This document shows positions 6,082 through 11,588 of a stretch of 11,588 bases of DNA, piece after piece. The DNA is from Pseudomonadota bacterium (GTDB lineage: Bacteria > Pseudomonadota > Alphaproteobacteria > Rhodobacterales > Rhodobacteraceae), in contig JAQCLA010000056.1 of the NCBI GenBank assembly GCA_027592105.1, positions 1-11,588 on the forward strand, given 5' to 3'. Both the position numbers and the translations under genes were made by a program. Each line of letters begins with the position of its first letter. Within the stretch, counting starts at the first letter, position 1. The notes beneath the pieces are model-generated. The model made no database searches. It saw nothing but the letters and a program-made list of their open reading frames with translations, and had not been told where the DNA came from.

Positions 6082-6753
6082 CTACTCCGCCCAATGCACG
6101 ACCGCTTGGCCCAAGACACACGCAACAGGCGCCGCAAGCGGCGACAACTGCGCGGCCCGTTCGATGGCCGTACGCTTGGCCGCACCGGTGATCACGATAT
6201 GGGTCGCAAGTGCCGCGCGCAGCACCGGCGCGGTCAGGGTGATGCGCGGCTCGCCCGCCGCATCGGCCCGCATCACCATCAAGGGCGGCGCGTCATCGGC
6301 CAAGGCCGCGGCCAGATTATCGGCACCGGGAAACAGGCTTGCGGTATGCATATCCTCGCCCATGCCGAGCAGCAGCACCGCAATCGGCAAATGCGCTGCC
6401 ACCCCATCGCAAAGCGCCCCAATCTTATCCTCAGGCGTCGGTGCCTCGTCATAAAGCGGGATGAGGGTTGCGGGCTTTGCCTTTGATATCAAGAGACGTT
6501 TCTTGATCAAAGCGGTGTTGGAACGCGGGCTATCCTCGGGCACCCAACGCTCGTCATTCAAGACAATGGCGACCCGGTTCCAATCCAGATCTTGGGCCGC
6601 CAGCACGTCGAAAATCGGCCCCGGCGTCGTGCCGCCCGGTACCGAAAAGGTCACGCGCTCTTGGCTGCGCAGCGCCATTGCCAGATCCCCGGTCAGCCGG
6701 TCGGCCAAGGCCAGCATCATCATCTCGCGGTCGGGATAGGCGATGAACTCCAT
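6082..6753 (-). CDS. pgl: 6-phosphogluconolactonase
   Basis: Hydrolyses 6-phosphoglucono-1,5-lactone, the product of Zwf, to 6-phosphogluconate. The 223-aa protein has the NagB/Pgl-type SVPGGTTPGP (37-46), LNDERWVP (65-72), and the active-site motif GMGEDMHTASLFPG (130-143) with His136, then RITLT (170-174). The motif reads D-M-H rather than the commoner D-G-H; the catalytic His is kept, so I expect activity. The ATG (6753) follows the zwf TGA after one base, with AGGA eight bases upstream inside the zwf end. This fits translational coupling within the zwf-pgl-pgi operon. Confidence 0.96.
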   Translation of the reverse strand: MEFIAYPDREMMMLALADRLTGDLAMALRSQERVTFSVPGGTTPGPIFDVLAAQDLDWNRVAIVLNDERWVPEDSPRSNTALIKKRLLISKAKPATLIPLYDEAPTPEDKIGALCDGVAAHLPIAVLLLGMGEDMHTASLFPGADNLAAALADDAPPLMVMRADAAGEPRITLTAPVLRAALATHIVITGAAKRTAIERAAQLSPLAAPVACVLGQAVVHWAE

Positions 6754-6754
6754 C

Positions 6755-8200
6755 TCAAATATCCTGCCAGCGGCGACCATCTTGATGCATCAAGATCGCG
6801 GCATCTTCGGGTCCGGTGCTGCCCGCAGCATAAGGCAAGGGGCGCGCACCCTGCGCCTCCCATGCGGCGATGATCGGGTCGGTCCAGCCCCAAGCGGCCT
6901 CGACCTCGTCGCCGCGCATGAACAGCGTCTGGTTGCCCCGGATCACATCCATGATCAGCCGCTCATAGGCGTCGGGCACATCAGCGGCCTCTGGCCCCAA
7001 AGCCTCGGCGAAGCTCATGTCGAGCGGCACATCGATCAGACGCATGCCCCCCGGCCCCGGTTCCTTGATCGTGACGCGCAGATCGATCCCCTCATCGGGC
7101 TGCAAGCGGATCGACAGCACATTGGCCCGCCGCCCGGCATCGGCATCGAAAATCGAGTGGGGCGGTGTTTTGAAATGGATCACGATCTCGGATTTGCGCG
7201 CCTTCATCCGTTTGCCGGTGCGCAGGTAAAAGGGCGTGCCGTTCCAACGCCAATTGGCGATTTGCAGCTTCATCGCGATGAAGCTTTCCGTGCGGCTGGC
7301 GGCGTTCTCGACATCATCCAGATAGGATGGCTTGGCGCCTGCCTGATATTGACCACGCACGATATGCTTGAGCGCCACGGGCTCCAAGGCACGGATCACT
7401 TTGAGCTTTTCGTCGCGCACGGCGTCGGGCTCGAACCGCGCGGGTGGCTCCATCGCGGTGAGGCACAAGAGCTGCATGAGATGGTTCTGCACCATGTCCC
7501 GCATCGCCCCGGATTTGTCGTAATAGGCCCCGCGGCCGCCCACACCCACCTCTTCGGCGACCGTGATCTGCACATGATCGACATATTGCGCATTCCACAG
7601 CGGCTCGAACAGCGTATTGCCGAAACGCACCGCCATCAGGTTTTGGACGGTCTCTTTGCCCAAGTAGTGGTCGATGCGGTAAATCTGTGTCTCGTTGAAA
7701 TGCGCGGCCAGCGTCGCATTGAGCGCGCGCGCCGTCTCGCGGTCGCGGCCAAAGGGTTTTTCAACAACAATCCGAGCATCTTGGCGCGCGATCTTGAAGT
7801 GATGCAGCCGCTCGGCCAGCGCTCCGAACAAGCTGGGCGCGACCGAGAAATAAAACGCCTGCACCACATCGGGGCGCATCATCTGGGCCAATTCGGCCCA
7901 GCCACCCTCGCCCATCGCATCCACCGCGACATAGCGCAGCCGCGCGCAAAAGGCGGCAATGCTCTCGGCGTCGCGCTTGGTTGTGGGCAGAAATGTCTCG
8001 ATCGCCTCGATGACCTGCGCGACAAAGGCAGCGCTGTCTTGTTCGGTGCGCGCAGCCCCGATGATACTCGCATCAGGCAGCATTTGACCGTCACAAAACC
8101 GCCGGTAAAGCCCGGGCAAAATCTTGCGCCGCGCCAGATCACCGGTGGCACCGAAAATCACAAGGTCGAATGGCTCGACCGGGATAACACGCGAAACCAT
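6755..8200 (-). CDS. zwf: Glucose-6-phosphate 1-dehydrogenase
   Basis: Oxidises glucose 6-phosphate to 6-phosphogluconolactone with NAD(P)+, the first step of the Entner-Doudoroff and oxidative pentose phosphate routes. The 481-aa protein has the N-terminal Rossmann motif FGATGDLARRK (16-26), EKPFGRD (147-153), the active-site RIDHYLGKE (175-183) and RDMVQNHLMQ (234-243) with His240. Length is typical of bacterial Zwf. The ATG at 8200 has GGAAAGG just upstream. It is first of the operon zwf-pgl-pgi; edd and eda, expected partners, are not in this window. A candidate promoter and LacI-type operator lie in the 110 bases upstream. Cofactor preference cannot be read reliably here. Confidence 0.98.
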   Translation of the reverse strand: MVSRVIPVEPFDLVIFGATGDLARRKILPGLYRRFCDGQMLPDASIIGAARTEQDSAAFVAQVIEAIETFLPTTKRDAESIAAFCARLRYVAVDAMGEGGWAELAQMMRPDVVQAFYFSVAPSLFGALAERLHHFKIARQDARIVVEKPFGRDRETARALNATLAAHFNETQIYRIDHYLGKETVQNLMAVRFGNTLFEPLWNAQYVDHVQITVAEEVGVGGRGAYYDKSGAMRDMVQNHLMQLLCLTAMEPPARFEPDAVRDEKLKVIRALEPVALKHIVRGQYQAGAKPSYLDDVENAASRTESFIAMKLQIANWRWNGTPFYLRTGKRMKARKSEIVIHFKTPPHSIFDADAGRRANVLSIRLQPDEGIDLRVTIKEPGPGGMRLIDVPLDMSFAEALGPEAADVPDAYERLIMDVIRGNQTLFMRGDEVEAAWGWTDPIIAAWEAQGARPLPYAAGSTGPEDAAILMHQDGRRWQDI

Positions 8201-8230
8201 TTTTGCCTTTCCACCTTAGCAAAATCAGCG

Positions 8231-8246
8231 CCGTTAGCGCTAACGG
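8231..8246. promoter_or_regulatory. Perfect palindromic operator of LacI-family type upstream of zwf
   Basis: CCGTTAGCGCTAACGG is an exact 16-bp palindrome with a central CG step, the layout of LacI/GalR-family operators. It lies 31 bases before the zwf ATG and about 16 bp downstream of the likely zwf -10 box (8263-8268), so a bound repressor would block transcription soon after initiation. A sugar-responsive LacI-type repressor is therefore inferred; its gene is not in this window. Confidence 0.7.
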
Positions 8247-8262
8247 ACCTTCGTGCCCCGGC

Positions 8263-8293
8263 AATATACGCAGCCGCCGCGCAAGTCCAGCAA
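8263..8293 (-). promoter_or_regulatory. Candidate promoter of the zwf-pgl-pgi operon
   Basis: On the minus strand a TATATT box (8263-8268) stands out in GC-rich sequence, with TTGCTG (8288-8293) upstream at a long 19-bp spacing. The -10 element is good, the -35 doubtful. Transcription would start near 8256, just ahead of the palindrome at 8231-8246. Confidence 0.45.
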
Positions 8294-8310
8294 AAGCGGC
8301 GCATGCGCCG
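8291..8310 (-). terminator. Terminator-like palindrome after the agmatinase-family gene
   Basis: CGGCGCATGCGCCG (8297-8310) is a perfect 14-bp palindrome that begins directly after the minus-strand stop codon and is followed by CTTTTG. The stem is very GC-rich but the T-run is only four bases, so termination may be partial. It separates the ureohydrolase gene from the zwf promoter region. Confidence 0.45.
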
Positions 8311-9267
8311 TCATGGCTGCATGGCGCAGAGCAATTCGAACATCACCGAGGCGCCCAACCATGCGGTGATGCCCCCGTTGTCGAAAGGCGGCGAGACCTC
8401 GACCAGATCGGCACCGATGATATCCAGCCCGCGCAGCGCGCGCACGCATTGGATCGCCTCGAAACTGGTGGGCCCGCCCACCTCGGGCGTGCCGGTGCCG
8501 GGCGCATAGGCGGGATCGACGAAATCGATGTCAAAGCTCACATATGTGGGGCCGGTTCCGACAATTTCGCGCGCGATCTGCATGACCTTTGTCCAGCCAA
8601 GGTCCATACATTCCTCGATCGGCATGATCCGCACACCCCGTTCGATCCCGTAATCGAAATCCGAGGTGTTGTAGGATGTGCCGCGCATCCCCGCCATCAC
8701 GCAGCGTGTGGGGTCAAGACAGCCCTCTTCGATCGCTTGGCGAAACGGGTTGCCATGGGTCAGGGTGCGGCCGCCGAAATAGGGCGGGTAAAGGTCGGTA
8801 TGACTGTCGAGCAGCACCAGCCCAAAGGGCGCACCGCGCGCCGCCCGCAATGCACGCAGCACCGTCAGCGTGCATAAGTGATCGCCGCCCACCATAAAGG
8901 GGCGGATGTCTTGCGCCAGCACACCCGCGACAAAGCTCTGCGCATTGCCCAAGGCCTCGTCTTGGTCAACCGGGCTCATCGCGACATCGCCCAGATCGGC
9001 GATGCGCGCGGCTTTGAACGGCTCTTGCGCCGTGGCGCGGTTGCGCTCGCGGATCATGGTCGAGGCATCGCGCAAAGCGCGCGGCCCATGCCGCGCACCG
9101 GGCCTGTTCGATGTCGCCCCATCCCAAGGCAGGCCGAATATTCCGATATCCACATCGGCGCGACGCGGGTGATCAGCGGGCAGATAGGGCAACCGCATGA
9201 AACTCGGCACACCGGCATAGCGCGGCAGATCGGTGCCAGATGGCGGCTGAAAGAAGGGATCAGACAT
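8311..9267 (-). CDS. speB: Agmatinase-family ureohydrolase
   Basis: Ureohydrolases use two manganese ions to split a guanidino group, releasing urea; agmatinase turns agmatine into putrescine. The 318-aa protein carries PGARHGPRALRDAST (56-70), GGDH (His130), DSHTD (Asp154, His156, Asp158), HGNPFRQAIEEG (171-182) and SFDIDFVDP (Asp246, Asp248), so all six metal ligands are present. The metal motif reads DSHTD where DAHxD is commoner, and the HTD...YFGG...HGNPFR pattern is also seen in guanidinobutyrases and related enzymes, so the substrate is uncertain and the symbol speB is by family only. ATG 9267 (MSDPFFQPP) is preferred to TTG 9282; neither has a strong ribosome binding site. It stands alone between HNH and zwf, with a GC-rich palindrome right after its stop. 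Confidence 0.88.
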   Translation of the reverse strand: MSDPFFQPPSGTDLPRYAGVPSFMRLPYLPADHPRRADVDIGIFGLPWDGATSNRPGARHGPRALRDASTMIRERNRATAQEPFKAARIADLGDVAMSPVDQDEALGNAQSFVAGVLAQDIRPFMVGGDHLCTLTVLRALRAARGAPFGLVLLDSHTDLYPPYFGGRTLTHGNPFRQAIEEGCLDPTRCVMAGMRGTSYNTSDFDYGIERGVRIMPIEECMDLGWTKVMQIAREIVGTGPTYVSFDIDFVDPAYAPGTGTPEVGGPTSFEAIQCVRALRGLDIIGADLVEVSPPFDNGGITAWLGASVMFELLCAMQP

Positions 9268-9305
9268 GGATGTCGCTTTCAAAAAGGGCTGGGCGCGATG
9301 TTACC

Positions 9306-9336
9306 GGGCCAAGATGGCCCTGTCACGCGGCGTGAC
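9306..9336 (-). promoter_or_regulatory. Two tandem 6-bp hairpins upstream of the ureohydrolase gene
   Basis: GGGCCA/TGGCCC (9306-9311 with 9315-9320, loop AGA) and GTCACG/CGTGAC (9322-9327 with 9331-9336, loop CGG) lie side by side in the 112-nt gap between the HNH stop and the ureohydrolase start. They could be the end of the HNH transcript or a leader element; no T-run directly follows either on the minus strand. Confidence 0.4.
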
Positions 9337-9379
9337 CCTGACCGCCCGGAATAAACGCAAGCCAAGCCAAAGGCGGCGA

Positions 9380-9976
9380 TCACGCCTCCAGTTCGCTGTC
9401 CCAATACAGAAAGTCGAGCCAGCTCTCATGCAAATGATTGGGCGGAAAGCGCCGGCCCATATTGCGCAATTCCTCGGCCCCCGGTTGGCGCGGCGGTTTG
9501 CGCAAGCTCAGCCCCGATTGGCGGAGGCTTTTGGCACCTTTGCGCAGGTTGCAGCGCGAACAGGCGGCCACGACATTTTCCCAGCTTGTCACGCCGCCGC
9601 GCGCGCGCGGCACCACATGATCAAAGGTCAAATCGCCCCTCGATCCGCAGTATTGGCACGAGAATTCGTCCCTCAAAAAAAGATTAAAGCGCGTGAAGGC
9701 CACGCGCTTTTGCGGTTTGACGTAATCCTTCAGCACGACGACCGAAGGTATTCGGATCTCGGTCGAGGGGGATCTTACCACCTCGTCATACTCGGCAACG
9801 ATATCGACCCGGTCGAGCCACGCGGCCTTCACCGCCTCCTGCCAAGGCCACAGCGACAGGGGATAGTAGCTCAAGGGGCGGTAATCGGCGTTCAGCACCA
9901 GCGCGGGGTGGCTTTTCAACGACCCCGGCGCGCGTACGAACTGGGTTCTGAAATCGATCTGTATATCCGCGTCCAT
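9380..9976 (-). CDS. HNH endonuclease family protein
   Basis: The 198-aa protein has a zinc-binding HNH nuclease domain at its C-terminal half: CQYCG (107-111), LTFDHVVPRARGG (116-128) with the Asp119-His120 pair, SWENVVAACSRCN (131-143) with Asn134 and the second Cys pair 139/142. The N-terminal part (LVLNADYRPLSYYPLSLWPW, 27-46) is the conserved lead of a chromosomal HNH family common in alphaproteobacteria, not one tied to restriction or phages. Its cellular role is not established. ATG 9976 was chosen because GGAGG lies 11 bases upstream and it gives the family-like start MDADIQIDFRT; the frame extends to GTG 10030 but that extension has no good ribosome binding site. It likely has its own promoter (10051-10078). 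Confidence 0.88.
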   Translation of the reverse strand: MDADIQIDFRTQFVRAPGSLKSHPALVLNADYRPLSYYPLSLWPWQEAVKAAWLDRVDIVAEYDEVVRSPSTEIRIPSVVVLKDYVKPQKRVAFTRFNLFLRDEFSCQYCGSRGDLTFDHVVPRARGGVTSWENVVAACSRCNLRKGAKSLRQSGLSLRKPPRQPGAEELRNMGRRFPPNHLHESWLDFLYWDSELEA

Positions 9977-10050
9977 CGGCTTATACGCCTCCACCCTGCT
10001 TGCCCGATCAGCGAGCACCAGAGCGGGCACCCCGCCCCAGCTATAAGCAC

Positions 10051-10078
10051 ACTATATATAGGCTGCGATACAGGGCAA
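10051..10078 (-). promoter_or_regulatory. Promoter of the HNH gene
   Basis: On the minus strand TTGCCC (10073-10078) and TATAGT (10051-10056) are 16 bp apart, the -10 lying in an alternating TATATATA tract that is exceptional for this GC-rich window. Transcription would start near 10044, giving a leader of about 68 nt to the ATG at 9976. Confidence 0.6.
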
Positions 10079-10125
10079 GCCTAACAATATGCTGTGTTTG
10101 TCGCGCAAACGCCTAGACCGAAAAG

Positions 10126-10143
10126 CTGACAGTTTCGTGACAC
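10126..10143. promoter_or_regulatory. Pho-box-like direct repeat
   Basis: On the minus strand GTGTCAC-GAAA-CTGTCAG (10143 down to 10126) resembles the PhoB binding site, two CTGTCAT-type heptamers separated by four bases, matching all but the first and last positions. It lies between the esterase stop and the HNH promoter, about 48 bp above the -35 box, which is farther than usual for PhoB activation. It may be chance. Confidence 0.3.
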
Positions 10144-10149
10144 AAGGGC

Positions 10150-10836
10150 TTAATCAGCACCGCCTCCACGCTCTTGCCCGAGTACTTGGCGCAGAAATGC
10201 CAGTGCGACCGATAGCCCATCGGGCGCGATGCCATGGCCCGTGCCGCGCATCACATGGGCATAGACCTCCTTGAAGCCTGCAGCCTCAAGCGCCTCGGCG
10301 GCTTCAGGCATGGCTTGGGGCGGCACAACCTCATCGGCGTCACCATGGATCAGCAGGATCGGCGGGCGCACCACCACCTCGTCGATCAGCGCCTCGGGGA
10401 CCAAAAGCCGCCCTGAAAACCCAACCACCCCGGCCAGCCCATCCTCGCGCCGGGGGGCCACATGCAGGCTCATCATCGTGCCTTGGCTAAAGCCCACAAG
10501 CGCCACCTGTTCGGGCAGCATGTCATGATCGACCATCACCCGGTCAAGAAAAGCGTTCAGATCGGCACTGGCGCGCGCGAGCCCTGCGGCGGCCTCCTCC
10601 TCGGAGGAGCCGTCAAGCCATGGGATCGGGAACCATTGAAACCCCATCGGGTTCATCGCCGAGCGTTCCGGCGCATTGGGGGCCAGAAACATCGTATCGA
10701 GCAAATGCGGGCCAAGCGGTTCGGCCAACCCCAACAGGTCGGCCCCATCGGCCCCATAGCCGTGCAGAAAAATCACCATGCTGTCGGGCTCACCCGATTG
10801 CGCCGGCACCGTGCCGTAATCCAATACCCGCGTCAC
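10150..10836 (-). CDS. Carboxylesterase/phospholipase-type alpha/beta hydrolase (PF02230 type)
   Basis: The 228-aa serine hydrolase has the oxyanion-loop FLHGYGADGADL (23-34), the nucleophile elbow GFSQG with Ser117, Asp168 in HGDADEVVP and His201 in GTGHGI, a complete catalytic triad in the order of the acyl-protein-thioesterase/carboxylesterase family. It has no signal peptide or membrane helix and should be cytosolic, acting on small esters or lysophospholipids; the natural substrate is unknown. The GTG start at 10836 overlaps the stop of the upstream glycosylase gene as GTGA and has GGAGG seven bases upstream, so the two are probably co-translated. The length fits the family, which is usually 210-230 aa. 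Confidence 0.9.
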   Translation of the reverse strand: MTRVLDYGTVPAQSGEPDSMVIFLHGYGADGADLLGLAEPLGPHLLDTMFLAPNAPERSAMNPMGFQWFPIPWLDGSSEEEAAAGLARASADLNAFLDRVMVDHDMLPEQVALVGFSQGTMMSLHVAPRREDGLAGVVGFSGRLLVPEALIDEVVVRPPILLIHGDADEVVPPQAMPEAAEALEAAGFKEVYAHVMRGTGHGIAPDGLSVALAFLRQVLGQERGGGAD

Positions 10837-11483
10837 GCGATGCCCTCCCCCTTGGTTGCGATCCGGTAGTAGGCCCAAAGCGCGCGCGCGGCAACAGCAC
10901 GTGCAGGGGCCCAATCTTGCGCCATGCGCCTGAGTACGGCCTCGCTTGGCCGCGCAGGTAGCGCAAACGCGCGCGCCGCCGCCACCTGCAACGCCAGATC
11001 ACCGGCGGCAAATACATCAGCATGGCCAAGCGCGAAACAGGCATAGATTTCAGAAGTCCATCGGCCAATGCCGGGCAAACCCGTCAGCTGTTCGACCACC
11101 GCCGCTGTCGGCATATCGCGCAAGCTTGCGTAATCCAGATCGGCCCCGGCCAAGGTGCGCGCATAAGCGACTTTGGGCCGCGACAGGCCGGCTGCGCGCA
11201 AATCCGTGTCGCTTGCGGCCAAGATCGCACCTTGCTGTGTCAGCCCGCCGGCCACCATACGCGCCCAAATCGCGGATGCCGCCGCGGTCGAGATCTGTTG
11301 GCCCACAATAGCGGCCAAAAGCGCGCCGAACCCATCCGGCTGCCTGCGCAGCGGCAAGGGGCCTGTTGCCGCAAGGATCGGGGCAAAACGCGCATCACAG
11401 GCGATCAACACCGCTTGGCCCGCGGCAAGATCTGCTTCGGTCTCGATCCTTGCAGGCATCTGGCACATCGCGCTTTTCTTCAT
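10833..11483 (-). CDS. DNA-3-methyladenine glycosylase II-like (AlkA/HhH-GPD superfamily)
   Basis: Removes alkylated purines from DNA as the first step of base excision repair. The 216-aa protein has FGALLAAIVGQQIST (52-66), typical of the HhH-GPD fold, then the helix-hairpin-helix LTGLPGIGRWTSEIY (133-147) and the Gly-Asp of AAGDLALQ (159-166), where Asp162 corresponds to the catalytic Asp of AlkA. It lacks the C-terminal iron-sulfur cysteines of EndoIII/MutY and the N-terminal Ada-like domain of some AlkA proteins, so it is a short-form glycosylase. ATG 11483 has GGGGA four bases upstream; ATG 11466 or 11457 are possible. It overlaps the esterase gene by four bases (GTGA). Confidence 0.9.
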   Translation of the reverse strand: MKKSAMCQMPARIETEADLAAGQAVLIACDARFAPILAATGPLPLRRQPDGFGALLAAIVGQQISTAAASAIWARMVAGGLTQQGAILAASDTDLRAAGLSRPKVAYARTLAGADLDYASLRDMPTAAVVEQLTGLPGIGRWTSEIYACFALGHADVFAAGDLALQVAAARAFALPARPSEAVLRRMAQDWAPARAVAARALWAYYRIATKGEGIA

Positions 11484-11566
11484 CTTTCCCCAAATGGGCA
11501 AATCCCGCTCTCAGTTGCCACCCAGCCCCTCTGGACGGAGAATAGCAAAGGCGCTAGGCAAACTGC

Positions 11567-11588
11567 ATGACAATGACAAACACCGCCC
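11567..11588 (+). CDS. Possible start of a divergent gene, cut by the window end
   Basis: ATG 11567 has AGG (11556-11558) at an eight-base spacing and opens a frame MTMTNTA that runs off the window. It is divergent from the glycosylase gene. Seven codons are too few to identify or to prove a gene. Confidence 0.3.

Noticed and set aside
6743..8509. 588-codon open frame on the plus strand, longer than zwf on the other strand
   Set aside because: It is antisense to zwf and runs on into the ureohydrolase gene. It has no family resemblance and is rich in His, Arg, Gln and Pro, as expected for a shadow frame in GC-rich coding DNA. zwf has all its motifs.
9380..9976. HNH protein as part of a restriction or phage defence system
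   Set aside because: No methyltransferase, helicase or phage genes nearby; sequence fits a conserved chromosomal alphaproteobacterial family in an ordinary setting.

Overview
The window reads as a GC-rich alphaproteobacterial chromosome, most likely Rhodobacterales/Rhodobacteraceae. Supporting signs are the zwf-pgl-pgi order with near-zero gene spacing, the CQYCG-type HNH protein beside an AlkA-like glycosylase, and the DmdA-like aminomethyltransferase. This is inference from gene content; no marker RNA is present. The right-hand 9 kb is ordinary chromosomal gene content. The left 1.3 kb is the unusual part.

Layout. 1-531 has no convincing gene. It carries copies of a GGACCTTGG-type motif, a 14-bp inverted repeat, a strong 20-nt hairpin and a 9-bp direct repeat just upstream of a possible promoter (532-559). 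766-1269 is a full-length Lrp/AsnC regulator frame broken by one in-frame TAA at codon 109; homology continues in the same frame on both sides. 1408-2547 is a GcvT-fold aminomethyltransferase resembling DMSP demethylase DmdA, followed by about 200 nt of non-coding sequence ending in a very strong intrinsic terminator (2719-2755). Convergent to it is an AbrB-family membrane protein (2755-3789, minus). A 4HBT thioesterase (3933-4427, plus) is divergent from that gene.

4472-8200 (minus) is a tight zwf-pgl-pgi operon: glucose-6-phosphate dehydrogenase, 6-phosphogluconolactonase and glucose-6-phosphate isomerase, the upper part of the Entner-Doudoroff/pentose phosphate routes. A perfect 16-bp palindrome with a central CG, typical of LacI-family operators, lies between the likely zwf -10 box and the zwf start codon. 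Upstream on the same strand are an agmatinase-family ureohydrolase (8311-9267) with a terminator-like palindrome at its stop, an HNH endonuclease (9380-9976) with its own likely promoter, a PF02230-type carboxylesterase (10150-10836) and an AlkA-like DNA glycosylase (10833-11483) overlapping the esterase by GTGA. A possible divergent gene begins at 11567 and runs off the window.

The main points for a second look are the nonsense-interrupted Lrp regulator beside an intact DmdA-like gene, the repeat-rich 1-531 region, the candidate operator of the zwf operon, and the structured 3' tract after the DmdA-like gene. I found no wholly new multi-gene system.
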